From Bacteroides sp. (GTDB lineage: Bacteria > Bacteroidota > Bacteroidia > Bacteroidales > Muribaculaceae), in contig JAAVDT010000001.1 of NCBI GenBank assembly GCA_014801655.1, positions 7,941-18,953 of the forward strand: 11,013 nt of DNA, written 5' to 3'. Below the pieces are notes generated by a model. That model saw only the letters and a program-made list of their open reading frames with translations. It searched no databases and had not been told where the DNA came from. Positions 1 through 5,992 of the stretch are shown here, one piece after another (the stretch's first letter is position 1; each line of letters opens with the position of its first letter). A program made the translations under genes and the position numbers.

Positions 1-3000
1 TGCGCTGCATCTGGTTGATTAGAAGCGACTGCAACTGGCGCTCAGCCTGGAGGCGCTCCTTGCTGCCCTCCTTGGTGATGTTGATGAGAATTTGCTGGTG
101 GCGGATTTCGGCCTCCTCCATTTGCTGATCATAGGTGGCCTTGTCGATCTCGCCATCGAGATAGAACTGCTTGATGTTGGTCATGCGCTCATCGTTGGCC
201 GCCTGTTCCTGCTCGATTTCCTGCCGGGTCAGGTTGTCAACGGCATTTTTGCGCTGCTTGGCCTGAGCTTCGCGCCATTGGGCGGTGATAGTCAGTCGTT
301 CCGATTCCGAGAGATCGGTGTGTTGCAACTGCTTCTCGTAGAATTTGACGAGAATTTCATCCATGCGCTTTGTGTGAGCGAGATAGTCAGATTGGCCGGT
401 TGCGTAGCTGATTCGGGCCAGAGCTTCTTGTTGTTCGCGCCATTCCTTTTCGGCGGCGAATTGGTCAGACTTGCTCTTATTGCCTTTCCCTCCTCCTCCT
501 GCACCTCCACCACCGGGAGGCAGGGTCGGGGTGTTCTCGGTCGCTGCTTTTAAGTCGTTTTCGGCGAAGACTTCCGGATTGCTTTCCTGAAGATATTCCA
601 GCGACTTGTTGATTTCGGCAATGTCCTTGCGGGCTTGCTCCTTGTCGGCAGTGGCCTCCTTTATTTCCGAAACTACGGCTTTTATTTTTGCGCGGGTTTC
701 TTCAGAAACAGCCTCATTGGTTTCGAGAGAACCGCGAGTGAAGAGCACGGTCGCATAGGCTTTGGCCAGTTCTTCTGCAGTGAGAGATTCGCCATCTTTC
801 TTTTTAGCCCCTAATCGTTTTGCAATTCTGGCCAGGTCCTGATTTCCGCTATGCAGGCTTCCACGCTTTATTACATCCTGAGCCTTAGGCAATACGTTTG
901 CATAGATTTCTTTGTATGCTGTTTGTGAGAGATCGGCGTATCGGCCTGCTGCCTGGTGTTTTGCTTCGGTGCTGTTGTGGAACTGCTCTTCCTTCTCCAG
1001 GAGTTGTCCGTAGTTTTCTTCGGCTTTCTTCAGGACGGCTCTGGCTCTGGCGGCTTCGAGTATGCTTACGCGGAGGTCCTTATAGGCCTGCGTTGCCTGG
1101 CCCACCATGATTTGTTCGGTGCTGAGTTGCCCGAAATAGTCGGGGTAGAGTTTCATCAGGGCCTGGGCCGCCTGAATGCGCTCCTCCTTCGACTTCTTCT
1201 CATCGGTTGCGGAATTGTAGAGACGCTTCAGTCGGTCAAGCTCCTCACGGCAATATTGCTGTTCGAGAGCGTTAGTGTCGGTGAGCGATTTTTTCCATTG
1301 CTCGTAAGCCATGCGCTGTTCCTCGACTTGTTTGGCATGTTCGGCAGCTGCTTTCTTGGCCTCGTTGGTGCGCATCACATAGGTCGCCAGAAGGCCGATG
1401 ATTGTGGTTATTACACCGATGAGCAGCCCAAGCGGAGAAAGTTTGGTCACTATGCCGAACAGACGGGTCGCAGCTGTGGCCTTCGTCACCTGGCCTGTTA
1501 GTCGGAAATAAGCGATTTCAAGGGCGAGAACTACGGCTTTGCCTATAGTGGCGGTTGCGTGGCCGGCCCTTTGAAGTGCAATCCATGCAGTAGTTGCTAT
1601 TTTGTTTATGTTGATGGCAATGGTGTAGGCTGCGATTCCGGCGGCAAGTGATAGGATTTCCCGGCGATATTTGATAATGAAGTCGACCAGAATGGAGACG
1701 GCTTTCATTGTGGCGATTGTGGTGGTGTTGACCAGGTTGATGACCGGTTGTAGTCTTTGTCCGAGCTCGACGGTGATTTCGTGAAGGGTCTTTTCTTGTT
1801 TTTCGAGTTTTGCCTGGAGGGTCTCGTTCTGGACTGCAAACTCTACATCGATAGACGTGGCCTCCTCGAAGGCTTTGTTGGCCACAAGCTGCTGGTCTTT
1901 GACATCCTGAATGTGGTTGGCGAGCGTGGCGAGCGTGGAGATGGCATTTGAGCCCTTCTCTCCCATGTCTTTAAACATCGGCGAGAGAACGTCCATGCTG
2001 CCGGCTTGATTAAGCGTCGACAGCAGCTCAATCAGGGCGGCATTCATATCCGTTTTTACCAGTTCGGAGAATTTCTGCACATCCAAGCCGGCTACTTTGG
2101 CATATTTGGCCGGATCTTGATAGATGCGGACAATAACCTGTGATAGAGCCGTTGCAGATGATTCGAGCGCTTGGTTGTTGGAATCAAGAACAGCTGCGAA
2201 GCCCATGATCTCTTGCACCGACATCCCGGCCTGGGAGCCGACGCCACCCATGCGCGAGGCAAACTCAGCCAGATAGGGTGCACCGGCGGAGCAGTTTTGA
2301 GACAATTCGTTAATTACGGAACCGACCGAGAGCAGAGCTTTTTCGGTGCCGAGGCGTTCTTCATCACCGAAAATGCCGGTGAGTTTCGAGAGCTTCAGTG
2401 TGGCATCGTCGCCGAGGTCATCGAGGGCCACATTAATTTTATCGGCAGCGCGCACGAAGCCCAAAACATCTTCCTGGGAGGTTTTGCCGAGGCGACCCGC
2501 CTCCTGGGCGAGTTTGTTCAGATCCTCGCGAGATGTGCGGGTGTCGATTTTCTTGAACTCCTCGTTGAGCGCTTCCACTTCATCGGAGGTCATGCCGGTG
2601 AATTTGCGGACGTTTGCCATCTCCTGCTCCATTTCGGCGTAGGCTTCGACGGCTTCGCGACTGGCGTTTATGAATCCGGTCAAAGCAGCGATAGCCGCCG
2701 TTATGCCCCCGGTGAAACTGGTCCAGTAGCCTTTCAGTTTGCTCCAAGTGCTCTCGTTTGGGGTTACGTTTTGGCTCATCTCTGAGTTGAGCCCTTTGAG
2801 TTCCTGCTTGACGGCCTTGATTTTGGCCATCTGGGCATCCCAAGCGGCGGTTCCGCGCTCAATGTTGTTGAGCTCGGCTCGAAGTTGCTTGAGAGCCTTG
2901 TTGAGTTCCTTGGGTGTGGCTTTGTCGAGACGTTTCAGCACTTGCTCGGCAGTTGAAGAAGAGCCCCGGAGTTGATCCATGAGGCGATTGGTGTTGGTCA

Positions 3001-3166
3001 GCTCGCGCTGGAGCTTCTTCATGGTGGCTTTGTCGCCGGCGTTGGCAGCGTCGAGAATTTTCTTTTCGAGCTGCTGCGCCTCTTGGCCGAGCTTGTTGAG
3101 CATCTGCGAGGCCTGTTTGCCGTTGACGGATAGGACGACGTTGGCGGTAGATGTGTAATTAGCCAT
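1..3166 (-). CDS. Phage tail tape measure protein (TP901-like), C-terminus beyond the window
   Basis: The reading frame opens at ATG 3166-3164 (MANYTSTANV) and stays open for 1055 codons to the window edge, so the gene continues to the left. Tape measure proteins set tail length and assist DNA passage. Residues about 15-140 are rich in Lys, Glu, Gln and Leu and look coiled-coil. Residues about 175-400 (around AEMEQEMANVRKFTGM and ASRMGGVGSQAGMS) resemble the TP901/PhageMin_Tail core. Hydrophobic segments lie near residues 500-550 and 580-597 (LLIGVITTIIGLLATYV). A Pro/Gly-rich linker near 883-893 (PPGGGGAGGGG) leads into another long charged helical region. The length and this helix-membrane-helix pattern fit the family well. 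Many short reading frames on both strands here are shadows of this gene. There is no Shine-Dalgarno sequence; the start follows an A/T-rich stretch, as is usual in Bacteroidota. The exact subfamily is not certain. Confidence 0.9.
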   Translation of the reverse strand, partial: MANYTSTANVVLSVNGKQASQMLNKLGQEAQQLEKKILDAANAGDKATMKKLQRELTNTNRLMDQLRGSSSTAEQVLKRLDKATPKELNKALKQLRAELNNIERGTAAWDAQMAKIKAVKQELKGLNSEMSQNVTPNESTWSKLKGYWTSFTGGITAAIAALTGFINASREAVEAYAEMEQEMANVRKFTGMTSDEVEALNEEFKKIDTRTSREDLNKLAQEAGRLGKTSQEDVLGFVRAADKINVALDDLGDDATLKLSKLTGIFGDEERLGTEKALLSVGSVINELSQNCSAGAPYLAEFASRMGGVGSQAGMSVQEIMGFAAVLDSNNQALESSATALSQVIVRIYQDPAKYAKVAGLDVQKFSELVKTDMNAALIELLSTLNQAGSMDVLSPMFKDMGEKGSNAISTLATLANHIQDVKDQQLVANKAFEEATSIDVEFAVQNETLQAKLEKQEKTLHEITVELGQRLQPVINLVNTTTIATMKAVSILVDFIIKYRREILSLAAGIAAYTIAININKIATTAWIALQRAGHATATIGKAVVLALEIAYFRLTGQVTKATAATRLFGIVTKLSPLGLLIGVITTIIGLLATYVMRTNEAKKAAAEHAKQVEEQRMAYEQWKKSLTDTNALEQQYCREELDRLKRLYNSATDEKKSKEERIQAAQALMKLYPDYFGQLSTEQIMVGQATQAYKDLRVSILEAARARAVLKKAEENYGQLLEKEEQFHNSTEAKHQAAGRYADLSQTAYKEIYANVLPKAQDVIKRGSLHSGNQDLARIAKRLGAKKKDGESLTAEELAKAYATVLFTRGSLETNEAVSEETRAKIKAVVSEIKEATADKEQARKDIAEINKSLEYLQESNPEVFAENDLKAATENTPTLPPGGGGAGGGGKGNKSKSDQFAAEKEWREQQEALARISYATGQSDYLAHTKRMDEILVKFYEKQLQHTDLSESERLTITAQWREAQAKQRKNAVDNLTRQEIEQEQAANDERMTNIKQFYLDGEIDKATYDQQMEEAEIRHQQILINITKEGSKERLQAERQLQSLLINQMQR

Positions 3167-3195
3167 AGAAATTTGATAATTGAATGATTCTATGG

Positions 3196-3226
3196 CGAAA
3201 ATAGTGCCGGCGGTTTGTTCCGGAAA
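3196..3226 (-). promoter_or_regulatory. Weak Bacteroidota-type promoter for the tape measure gene
   Basis: On the minus strand, TTTC (3226-3223) is followed 19 nt later by TATTTTCG (3203-3196). Each box is one mismatch from the Bacteroidota consensus TTTG-N19-TAnnTTTG. The site lies between the terminator at 3235-3272 and the tape-measure start at 3166, which is where an independent promoter would be needed. The mismatches keep this tentative. Confidence 0.35.
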
Positions 3227-3234
3227 AGACGAAT

Positions 3235-3272
3235 AAAAACCCCTCGCCGTGCATTGGATGAGCGACGAGGGG
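3235..3272 (-). terminator. Rho-independent terminator after the three small genes
   Basis: On the minus strand, a 10-bp stem (arms 3272-3263 and 3249-3240) closes a 13-nt loop and is followed at once by TTTTTATTC (3239 downward). One pair in the stem is a G-U in minus-strand RNA but would be an A-C mismatch in plus-strand RNA. This supports minus-strand transcription ending here, upstream of the tape-measure gene. Confidence 0.75.
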
Positions 3273-3275
3273 AAA

Positions 3276-3512
3276 ATTAAAAAAAATAAAGTGGACGATG
3301 GGGGTTTCCGGCCACTCTTGGCCGCGGGGTCCTCACGGATTGCCCGATGAGATGAAAAAAGCCTTTTAAGTGGCGATATTCGGGTAGCGACAACAGCATC
3401 GGAGCGTTATTGAAGCGGCGTAGATTGCCACAATGCTGCTACAAACTTCTTATTCTCGCTTTTCTATATCCCCGGGCGGGGGCGGTGCGCAGCCTGCAAG
3501 GCTGATGAGTGG
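3276..3512 (-). other. Hairpin-rich non-coding 3' region, candidate structured RNA
   Basis: No convincing gene lies between the 94-aa gene and the terminator. Read on the minus strand, it holds: a hairpin with arms CAGCC/GGCTG (3504-3490); a 10 to 12-bp stem (3440-3431 with 3401-3392) enclosing a small inner hairpin TGGC/GCCG with a 7-nt loop; a stem-loop CTCATCGG/CCGTGAG (3351-3332); and a perfect 6-bp stem CGGCCA/TGGCCG with loop AGAG (3324-3309). Several pairs in the second element are G-U on the minus strand and would be A-C on the plus strand, so structure is favoured in minus-strand RNA, the sense of the operon. It could be a structured 3' UTR, a processed small RNA, or incidental GC-rich folding. 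Confidence 0.4.
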
Positions 3513-3797
3513 TTATTGACGGGGAGGGTTGAAGTCGGAAGCCTGGCGGAGGTTGTCGCGCAGGTGCATGTTGTCGATGTAGGTGTTCAGGGCGTCGGCA
3601 ATCTGGACGAGAGCCTCGGTGCCGAAGATGTCGATCTCGATGTTGTTGTAGATGTCTTCTTCGTTTTCGATGGGGTGGACTACGTCGTTAATAGAGATTG
3701 CGTAGCGGACGGTGCCTTGTTTGTGGTGATGGTCGTAGACGAGCACGGGGTTTATTTCAACGTCGATGAATGAGTTGATGATTTCGGCCTTAATCAT
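3513..3797 (-). CDS. Hypothetical 94-aa acidic phage protein
   Basis: I do not recognise a family. The 94-residue product begins MIKAEIINSFIDVEINPVLV. It is acidic, has a His cluster (YDHHHKQG, about residues 22-29), and ends in a probable helix (ALVQIADALNTYIDNMHLRDNL). It has no signal peptide or membrane segment. Its ATG overlaps the TGA of the upstream gene (ATGA, 3797-3794), and a strong Shine-Dalgarno sequence AAAGGAGGT sits 5 nt upstream, so translation is probably coupled and also directly initiated. It is the last gene of the three-gene operon and is followed by the structured region and terminator. Its position just before the tape-measure gene would suit a tail-assembly role, but nothing in the protein shows this. 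Confidence 0.8.
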   Translation of the reverse strand: MIKAEIINSFIDVEINPVLVYDHHHKQGTVRYAISINDVVHPIENEEDIYNNIEIDIFGTEALVQIADALNTYIDNMHLRDNLRQASDFNPPRQ

Positions 3798-4036
3798 TTG
3801 GCACCTCCTTTCTGATTATTCATGAAATCATCGTAGACAATGCAGGCAAACACGTTGTTAACGCCCTCATGGCAGGTGTCGCCATGTTCGGTCAGCCACT
3901 CGTCGAGGTCTTTGGGCGTTAGCGGGGTCTTTTCCACGAGGTTGACAAAATAGGTCAAGTTACCTTTTTTCTTTTCCCAAGTCTGCGAAATCTCGCGCAC
4001 CACGAGATTGATCAGGTCTTCTTTAAATCCCATCAT
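3794..4036 (-). CDS. Hypothetical 80-aa phage protein
   Basis: I do not recognise a family. The product begins MMGFKEDLINLVVREISQ and contains TPLTPKDLDEWLTEHGDTCHEG, a helix-turn-helix-like spacing that is too short to call a DNA-binding domain. It has no signal or membrane segment. The ATG overlaps the upstream stop (ATGA at 4036-4033), and the Shine-Dalgarno sequence AAAGGAGG (4050-4043) lies 6 nt before the first Met; the second Met (4033) is a weaker alternative start. Its own C-terminus, NNQKGGAK, encodes the Shine-Dalgarno sequence for the next gene. Middle gene of a compact three-gene operon. Confidence 0.8.
   Translation of the reverse strand: MMGFKEDLINLVVREISQTWEKKKGNLTYFVNLVEKTPLTPKDLDEWLTEHGDTCHEGVNNVFACIVYDDFMNNQKGGAK
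3803..3811 (-). promoter_or_regulatory. Strong Shine-Dalgarno site of the 94-aa gene
   Basis: The minus strand reads AAAGGAGGT, 5 nt upstream of ATG 3797, a near-perfect match to the 16S anti-Shine-Dalgarno. The bases are also the codons for the C-terminal Q-K-G-G of the upstream protein. Such strong sites are uncommon in Bacteroidota. Confidence 0.8.
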
Positions 4037-4230
4037 CGCTGGCCTCCTTTCTGCCGGGGGGTGGCGGGTTCGTTGATGGTGATGTTGATTGTGGCGCCCT
4101 GGAGGTCGAAGGTGAAGGTGTTGCCATGGGCGGTGATGTCGATAGTGTCGATGGCTGCTGTGGCATCTTCGGCCACCATGCTCATCAGCTCGCGGAACTT
4201 GCGGCCGGTGATTGTTTTTTGCTTTTTCAT
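4033..4230 (-). CDS. Hypothetical 65-aa phage protein
   Basis: The start chosen is ATG 4230 (MKKQKTITGRKFRELMSMVA). A frame extension to 4296 is possible, but it would run through the inverted repeats of the leader and gives an unlikely N-terminus. The family is not recognised. Residues about 8-25 form a basic-to-amphipathic helix, followed by a stretch of alternating polar and hydrophobic residues (DTIDITAHGNTFTFDLQGATINITINE) that suggests beta strands, perhaps a small beta-sheet fold. The C-terminus RQKGGQR carries the Shine-Dalgarno sequence of the next gene. First gene of the operon; its start codon sits 1 nt from the third copy of the 17-bp repeat element, so its translation could be controlled by leader folding. 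Confidence 0.72.
   Translation of the reverse strand: MKKQKTITGRKFRELMSMVAEDATAAIDTIDITAHGNTFTFDLQGATINITINEPATPRQKGGQR
4043..4050 (-). promoter_or_regulatory. Strong Shine-Dalgarno site of the 80-aa gene
   Basis: The minus strand reads AAAGGAGG, 6 nt upstream of ATG 4036. It is embedded in the Q-K-G-G codons at the end of the 65-aa gene, exactly as at the next junction. Confidence 0.8.
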
Positions 4231-4431
4231 TTCGATGAATAGTTTGACTATATAGACAGAAAAACGGCTGCCATATCCCGTCGTCAAACTATTCATCGAT
4301 AACTCCGAAGAGCCGGTATGAAATGGATATGGCAGCCGAAGCTGTTTATGTCAGGGCAAAAAAATTGCCCGAAATATTTCCGAGCCGTTAACCGTGGCTC
4401 ATCGGTATCATTATCGATAAAATAGTTTGAC
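4231..4431 (-). promoter_or_regulatory. Long leader with interleaved inverted repeats (candidate RNA switch or operator set)
   Basis: This ~200-bp stretch lies between the predicted transcription start and ATG 4230. A 17-bp element GTCAAACTATTCATCGA occurs on the minus strand at 4248-4232 and inverted (plus strand) at 4283-4299, a perfect inverted repeat. A variant with an extra T/A-rich insert lies at 4431-4413, at the transcription start. A second perfect 14-bp inverted repeat, CGGCTGCCATATCC, has arms at 4265-4278 and 4325-4338; its downstream minus-strand arm is followed by TTTTTC. The arms of the two repeats interleave (pseudoknot order). Two plain hairpins, GAGCC/GGCTC (4382-4400) and GGGCAA/TTGCCC (4354-4370), lie between. 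It may act as RNA (attenuator or translation switch) or as DNA (repressor sites or recombination sites). Confidence 0.6.
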
Positions 4432-4435
4432 ACTG

Positions 4436-4466
4436 CAAAGCTACGGCAAATTTTTGAAACTGCAAA
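4436..4466 (-). promoter_or_regulatory. Bacteroidota-type promoter for the three-gene operon
   Basis: On the minus strand, TTTG (4466-4463) is followed after exactly 19 nt by TAGCTTTG (4443-4436), a full match to TTTG-N19-TAnnTTTG. Transcription should start near 4430, at the first copy of the 17-bp repeat element, so a protein bound there could block initiation. Confidence 0.7.
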
Positions 4467-4520
4467 ATAAATTTGATTTTTTCCGCAAAAATCTTTTTTA
4501 GCGTTTTTTCTAAAACGAAA

Positions 4521-4551
4521 GCCCCCGCGCTAAGCCAATAGCGTCGGGGGC
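4521..4551 (-). terminator. Terminator of the hicAB cassette
   Basis: A 12-bp stem with one bulged base has arms 4521-4532 and 4539-4551 and a 6-nt loop. On the minus strand it is followed by TTTCGTTTT. It sits 33 nt after the hicB stop. The outer GCCCCCG/CGGGGGC pairs also occur in the hairpin upstream of hicA (5360-5393), so the cassette is bracketed by similar hairpins. Confidence 0.65.
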
Positions 4552-4584
4552 TGAAAATCAGGTGAACTCCATCAAAGGGTGAAA

Positions 4585-4992
4585 TCAAACAAGAGAGACC
4601 TGACTTAATTCGGAGGCAAACAGATGCAAACCGTTCTGAATTTTGGCCGTTGTTTTAGGCGACGGATTGCGATAGCCGGTAGCGTACTGTGAAAGCTGGG
4701 CTGCCGAAACTCCGGTCAGCTTGGCCAATCCTTTGAAGGTGATTAATCCGCCATAATAGGCGAGAAACGAGGGGAGGTCATAGACGAATTTGAAGTCAGC
4801 TTCGACGAAGGGCTTGCCTTCCTCCTGATAGCGAACCTTCATGGCCTCATACATGCGCTGCCATTCTTCAACGGCCTGCTCAACCGTTGCACCTTCACCA
4901 ACCAGACCGTAATTAATCGGTGCGTCTTCGTCTACAAAAATTGAATAAGTGCCGTTTTTCTCACGAGCTACAAATGCTTTAACCTGTTCCAT
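4585..4992 (-). CDS. hicB: HicB-like antitoxin with C-terminal helix-turn-helix
   Basis: A 135-aa protein next to a HicA-like toxin gene. HicB antitoxins bind HicA directly and usually repress their own promoter. Residues about 1-70 (MEQVKAFVAREKNGTYSIFV, then the helix VEQAVEEWQRMYEAM) match the partial RNase H-like N-terminal fold that blocks HicA. Residues about 85-130 (FKGLAKLTGVSAAQLSQYATG) form a Xre-type helix-turn-helix that would bind DNA. The length is normal for HTH-type HicB proteins. It starts at ATG 4992, 68 nt after the hicA stop, with no Shine-Dalgarno sequence. Its likely DNA target is the palindrome in the hicA promoter. The gene order toxin-antitoxin is normal for hicAB. 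It could be a host-protective addiction module carried by the phage, or an anti-phage or superinfection function; the sequence does not decide. Confidence 0.85.
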   Translation of the reverse strand: MEQVKAFVAREKNGTYSIFVDEDAPINYGLVGEGATVEQAVEEWQRMYEAMKVRYQEEGKPFVEADFKFVYDLPSFLAYYGGLITFKGLAKLTGVSAAQLSQYATGYRNPSPKTTAKIQNGLHLFASELSQVSLV

Positions 4993-5039
4993 AGTCTAAT
5001 AATAATAGTATCAACTCAATAGTGTTAAGTTAAAGGGAG

Positions 5040-5053
5040 GGGGCTTTCGCCCC
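5040..5053 (-). other. GC-rich hairpin between hicA and hicB
   Basis: The minus strand has a perfect 5-bp stem GGGGC/GCCCC with a GAAA tetraloop just after the hicA stop. No U tract follows, so it is unlikely to be a full terminator. It could lower readthrough or protect the transcript, altering the toxin-to-antitoxin ratio. Confidence 0.4.
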
Positions 5054-5060
5054 GTTCCCA

Positions 5061-5252
5061 TTATAAATCAACGCCCGATGCTTTTTTGATGTTTCTGAGG
5101 GTTCCTCGGGCCACTTCCTCTTTGCCGTGGTGACTTGTAGCAAAATACTGGTCGGTTAGAGGGCTGAACCATTCAGGGTGACCGCAAAGCTCTCGCCCTG
5201 TCGGGTAACACCCTGCTTTCTTTAATTTTCGATGGAGTTCATTGTATTTCAT
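5061..5252 (-). CDS. hicA: HicA-like mRNA interferase toxin
   Basis: A 63-aa protein of the small HicA family, which adopts a double-stranded-RNA-binding-like fold and cleaves mRNA. The N-terminal helix MKYNELHRKLKKAGC is typical. The expected catalytic His is H25 (CGHPEW), and the C-terminal HGKEEVARGTLRNIKKASGV matches the family's ending. I chose ATG 5252: an in-frame GTG at 5273 would add seven residues, but it lies only 2 nt beyond the -7 promoter box, at or before the predicted transcription start. The insert between the His and the C-terminal helix (FSPLTDQYFATS) differs from the common form, so the family call is strong but activity is not assured. It is followed by hicB. Confidence 0.85.
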   Translation of the reverse strand: MKYNELHRKLKKAGCYPTGRELCGHPEWFSPLTDQYFATSHHGKEEVARGTLRNIKKASGVDL

Positions 5253-5275
5253 AAATCTCGTGTTTGATTTCACTA

Positions 5276-5306
5276 CAAAGATAATGCTATTTTTTATAAT
5301 AGCAAA
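5276..5306 (-). promoter_or_regulatory. hicA promoter with operator-like palindrome
   Basis: The minus strand has TTTG (5306-5303), a 19-nt spacer and TATCTTTG (5283-5276), an exact Bacteroidota promoter. The spacer holds a perfect 7-bp inverted repeat, TGCTATT (5285-5291) and AATAGCA (5298-5304), with a 6-bp centre. This is the expected place for HicB autoregulation. The surrounding sequence is much richer in A/T than the phage genes. Confidence 0.75.
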
Positions 5307-5359
5307 ATAAAATTGATTTTTTTGCTGATTTTTTTTGTCTGGCTCCGATGAAACGAGCC

Positions 5360-5393
5360 AAGCCCCCGGGGCCTGACGGGGCTTCGGGGGCTT
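5360..5393. other. GC-rich hairpin upstream of the hicAB promoter
   Basis: A perfect 9-bp inverted repeat AAGCCCCCG/CGGGGGCTT has arms at 5360-5368 and 5385-5393. Neither side has a clear U tract (TTGAGGTGTTTT on the plus side), so its use as a terminator is uncertain. With the similar hairpin at 4521-4551 it brackets the hicAB cassette. Confidence 0.45.
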
Positions 5394-5884
5394 GAGGTGT
5401 TTTAAGAGATCGTTTAATAATATGAAGTAACCCTCACGGGCAAAAATGCGAAAGTTTTTTCAGTTTTTATCGTTTTTTCGGTTGTTTTTTCGGGGATGTG
5501 TGTCATTTGACTGGCGGAGGTCGAAAAAACGGGGGTTAAAGATGTGTTTTTCAAGCAAATTCGGGTGGTTTCGAGGGGCTCGGGTTTAAGGATTTTTTGA
5601 TTTGTAGGGGCTTGCGAAATGTAAGGCGCGGGAGGTGAGGCGATTGCGGATTACGGGGACTGCCCCGTGTAGTGGCATTGAAGACCCCCCACCGCCCTGA
5701 GTTCGGGGTGGGCCCCCGACCCCCTGCGCCCCTCGGAATATGCGTGAAATGTTAAAAATGTTAACAAAAAGTGTTAAAATCCTCCGATTCCGTTAACAAT
5801 TCGGCCCCTCGCCCTCCGAAGCCCCGGCACCGAGAGGCGGAGTGAGGTTGGCTCGGGTCGGGAGGTGGGTCGGTGTGGCTTCCG
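5394..5884. other. Non-coding stretch with short repeats and G-rich tracts
   Basis: I see no credible gene on either strand. The plus strand has three copies of GTTTTTTC at 5454-5461, 5472-5479 and 5484-5491, with an inverted copy at 5523-5530. A perfect hairpin ACGGGG/CCCCGT lies at 5655-5670. The minus strand has runs of four to six G between about 5734 and 5685 (G-quadruplex potential). GTTAA motifs recur four times between 5749 and 5797. It could hold regulatory or packaging sites; nothing here proves it. Confidence 0.4.
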
Positions 5885-5919
5885 GGGAAAGAACCGGGCC
5901 ACCTTCACAGGCAGCCCGG
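5885..5919 (-). terminator. Candidate terminator of the lysis operon
   Basis: Minus-strand RNA would form an 11-bp helix (5919-5909 with 5904-5894) capped by a GUGA tetraloop, then TTCTTTCCCC. Two adjacent pairs are G-U in minus-strand RNA and C-A mismatches in plus-strand RNA, which favours the minus strand. It lies 73 nt beyond the spanin stop. The U tract is poor. Confidence 0.5.
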
Positions 5920-5992
5920 CATGACAGACATTGAAAAAACGAAAAACACAATTGAAGGTATGAGTCAGCAAAGATGATGGGGGAGGGGGCGG

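Noticed and set aside
4231..4296. An N-terminal extension of the 65-aa gene to 4296
   Set aside because: The added 22 residues are encoded by the inverted repeats of the leader. ATG 4230 gives a sensible N-terminus.
4388..4588. A 66-aa minus-strand frame after hicB
   Set aside because: It spans the hicAB terminator and the promoter of the next operon and has an unlikely composition.
5774..5971. A 65-aa minus-strand frame after the spanin
   Set aside because: It covers a terminator-like hairpin, has an odd Pro/Arg-rich composition and lacks a start signal.
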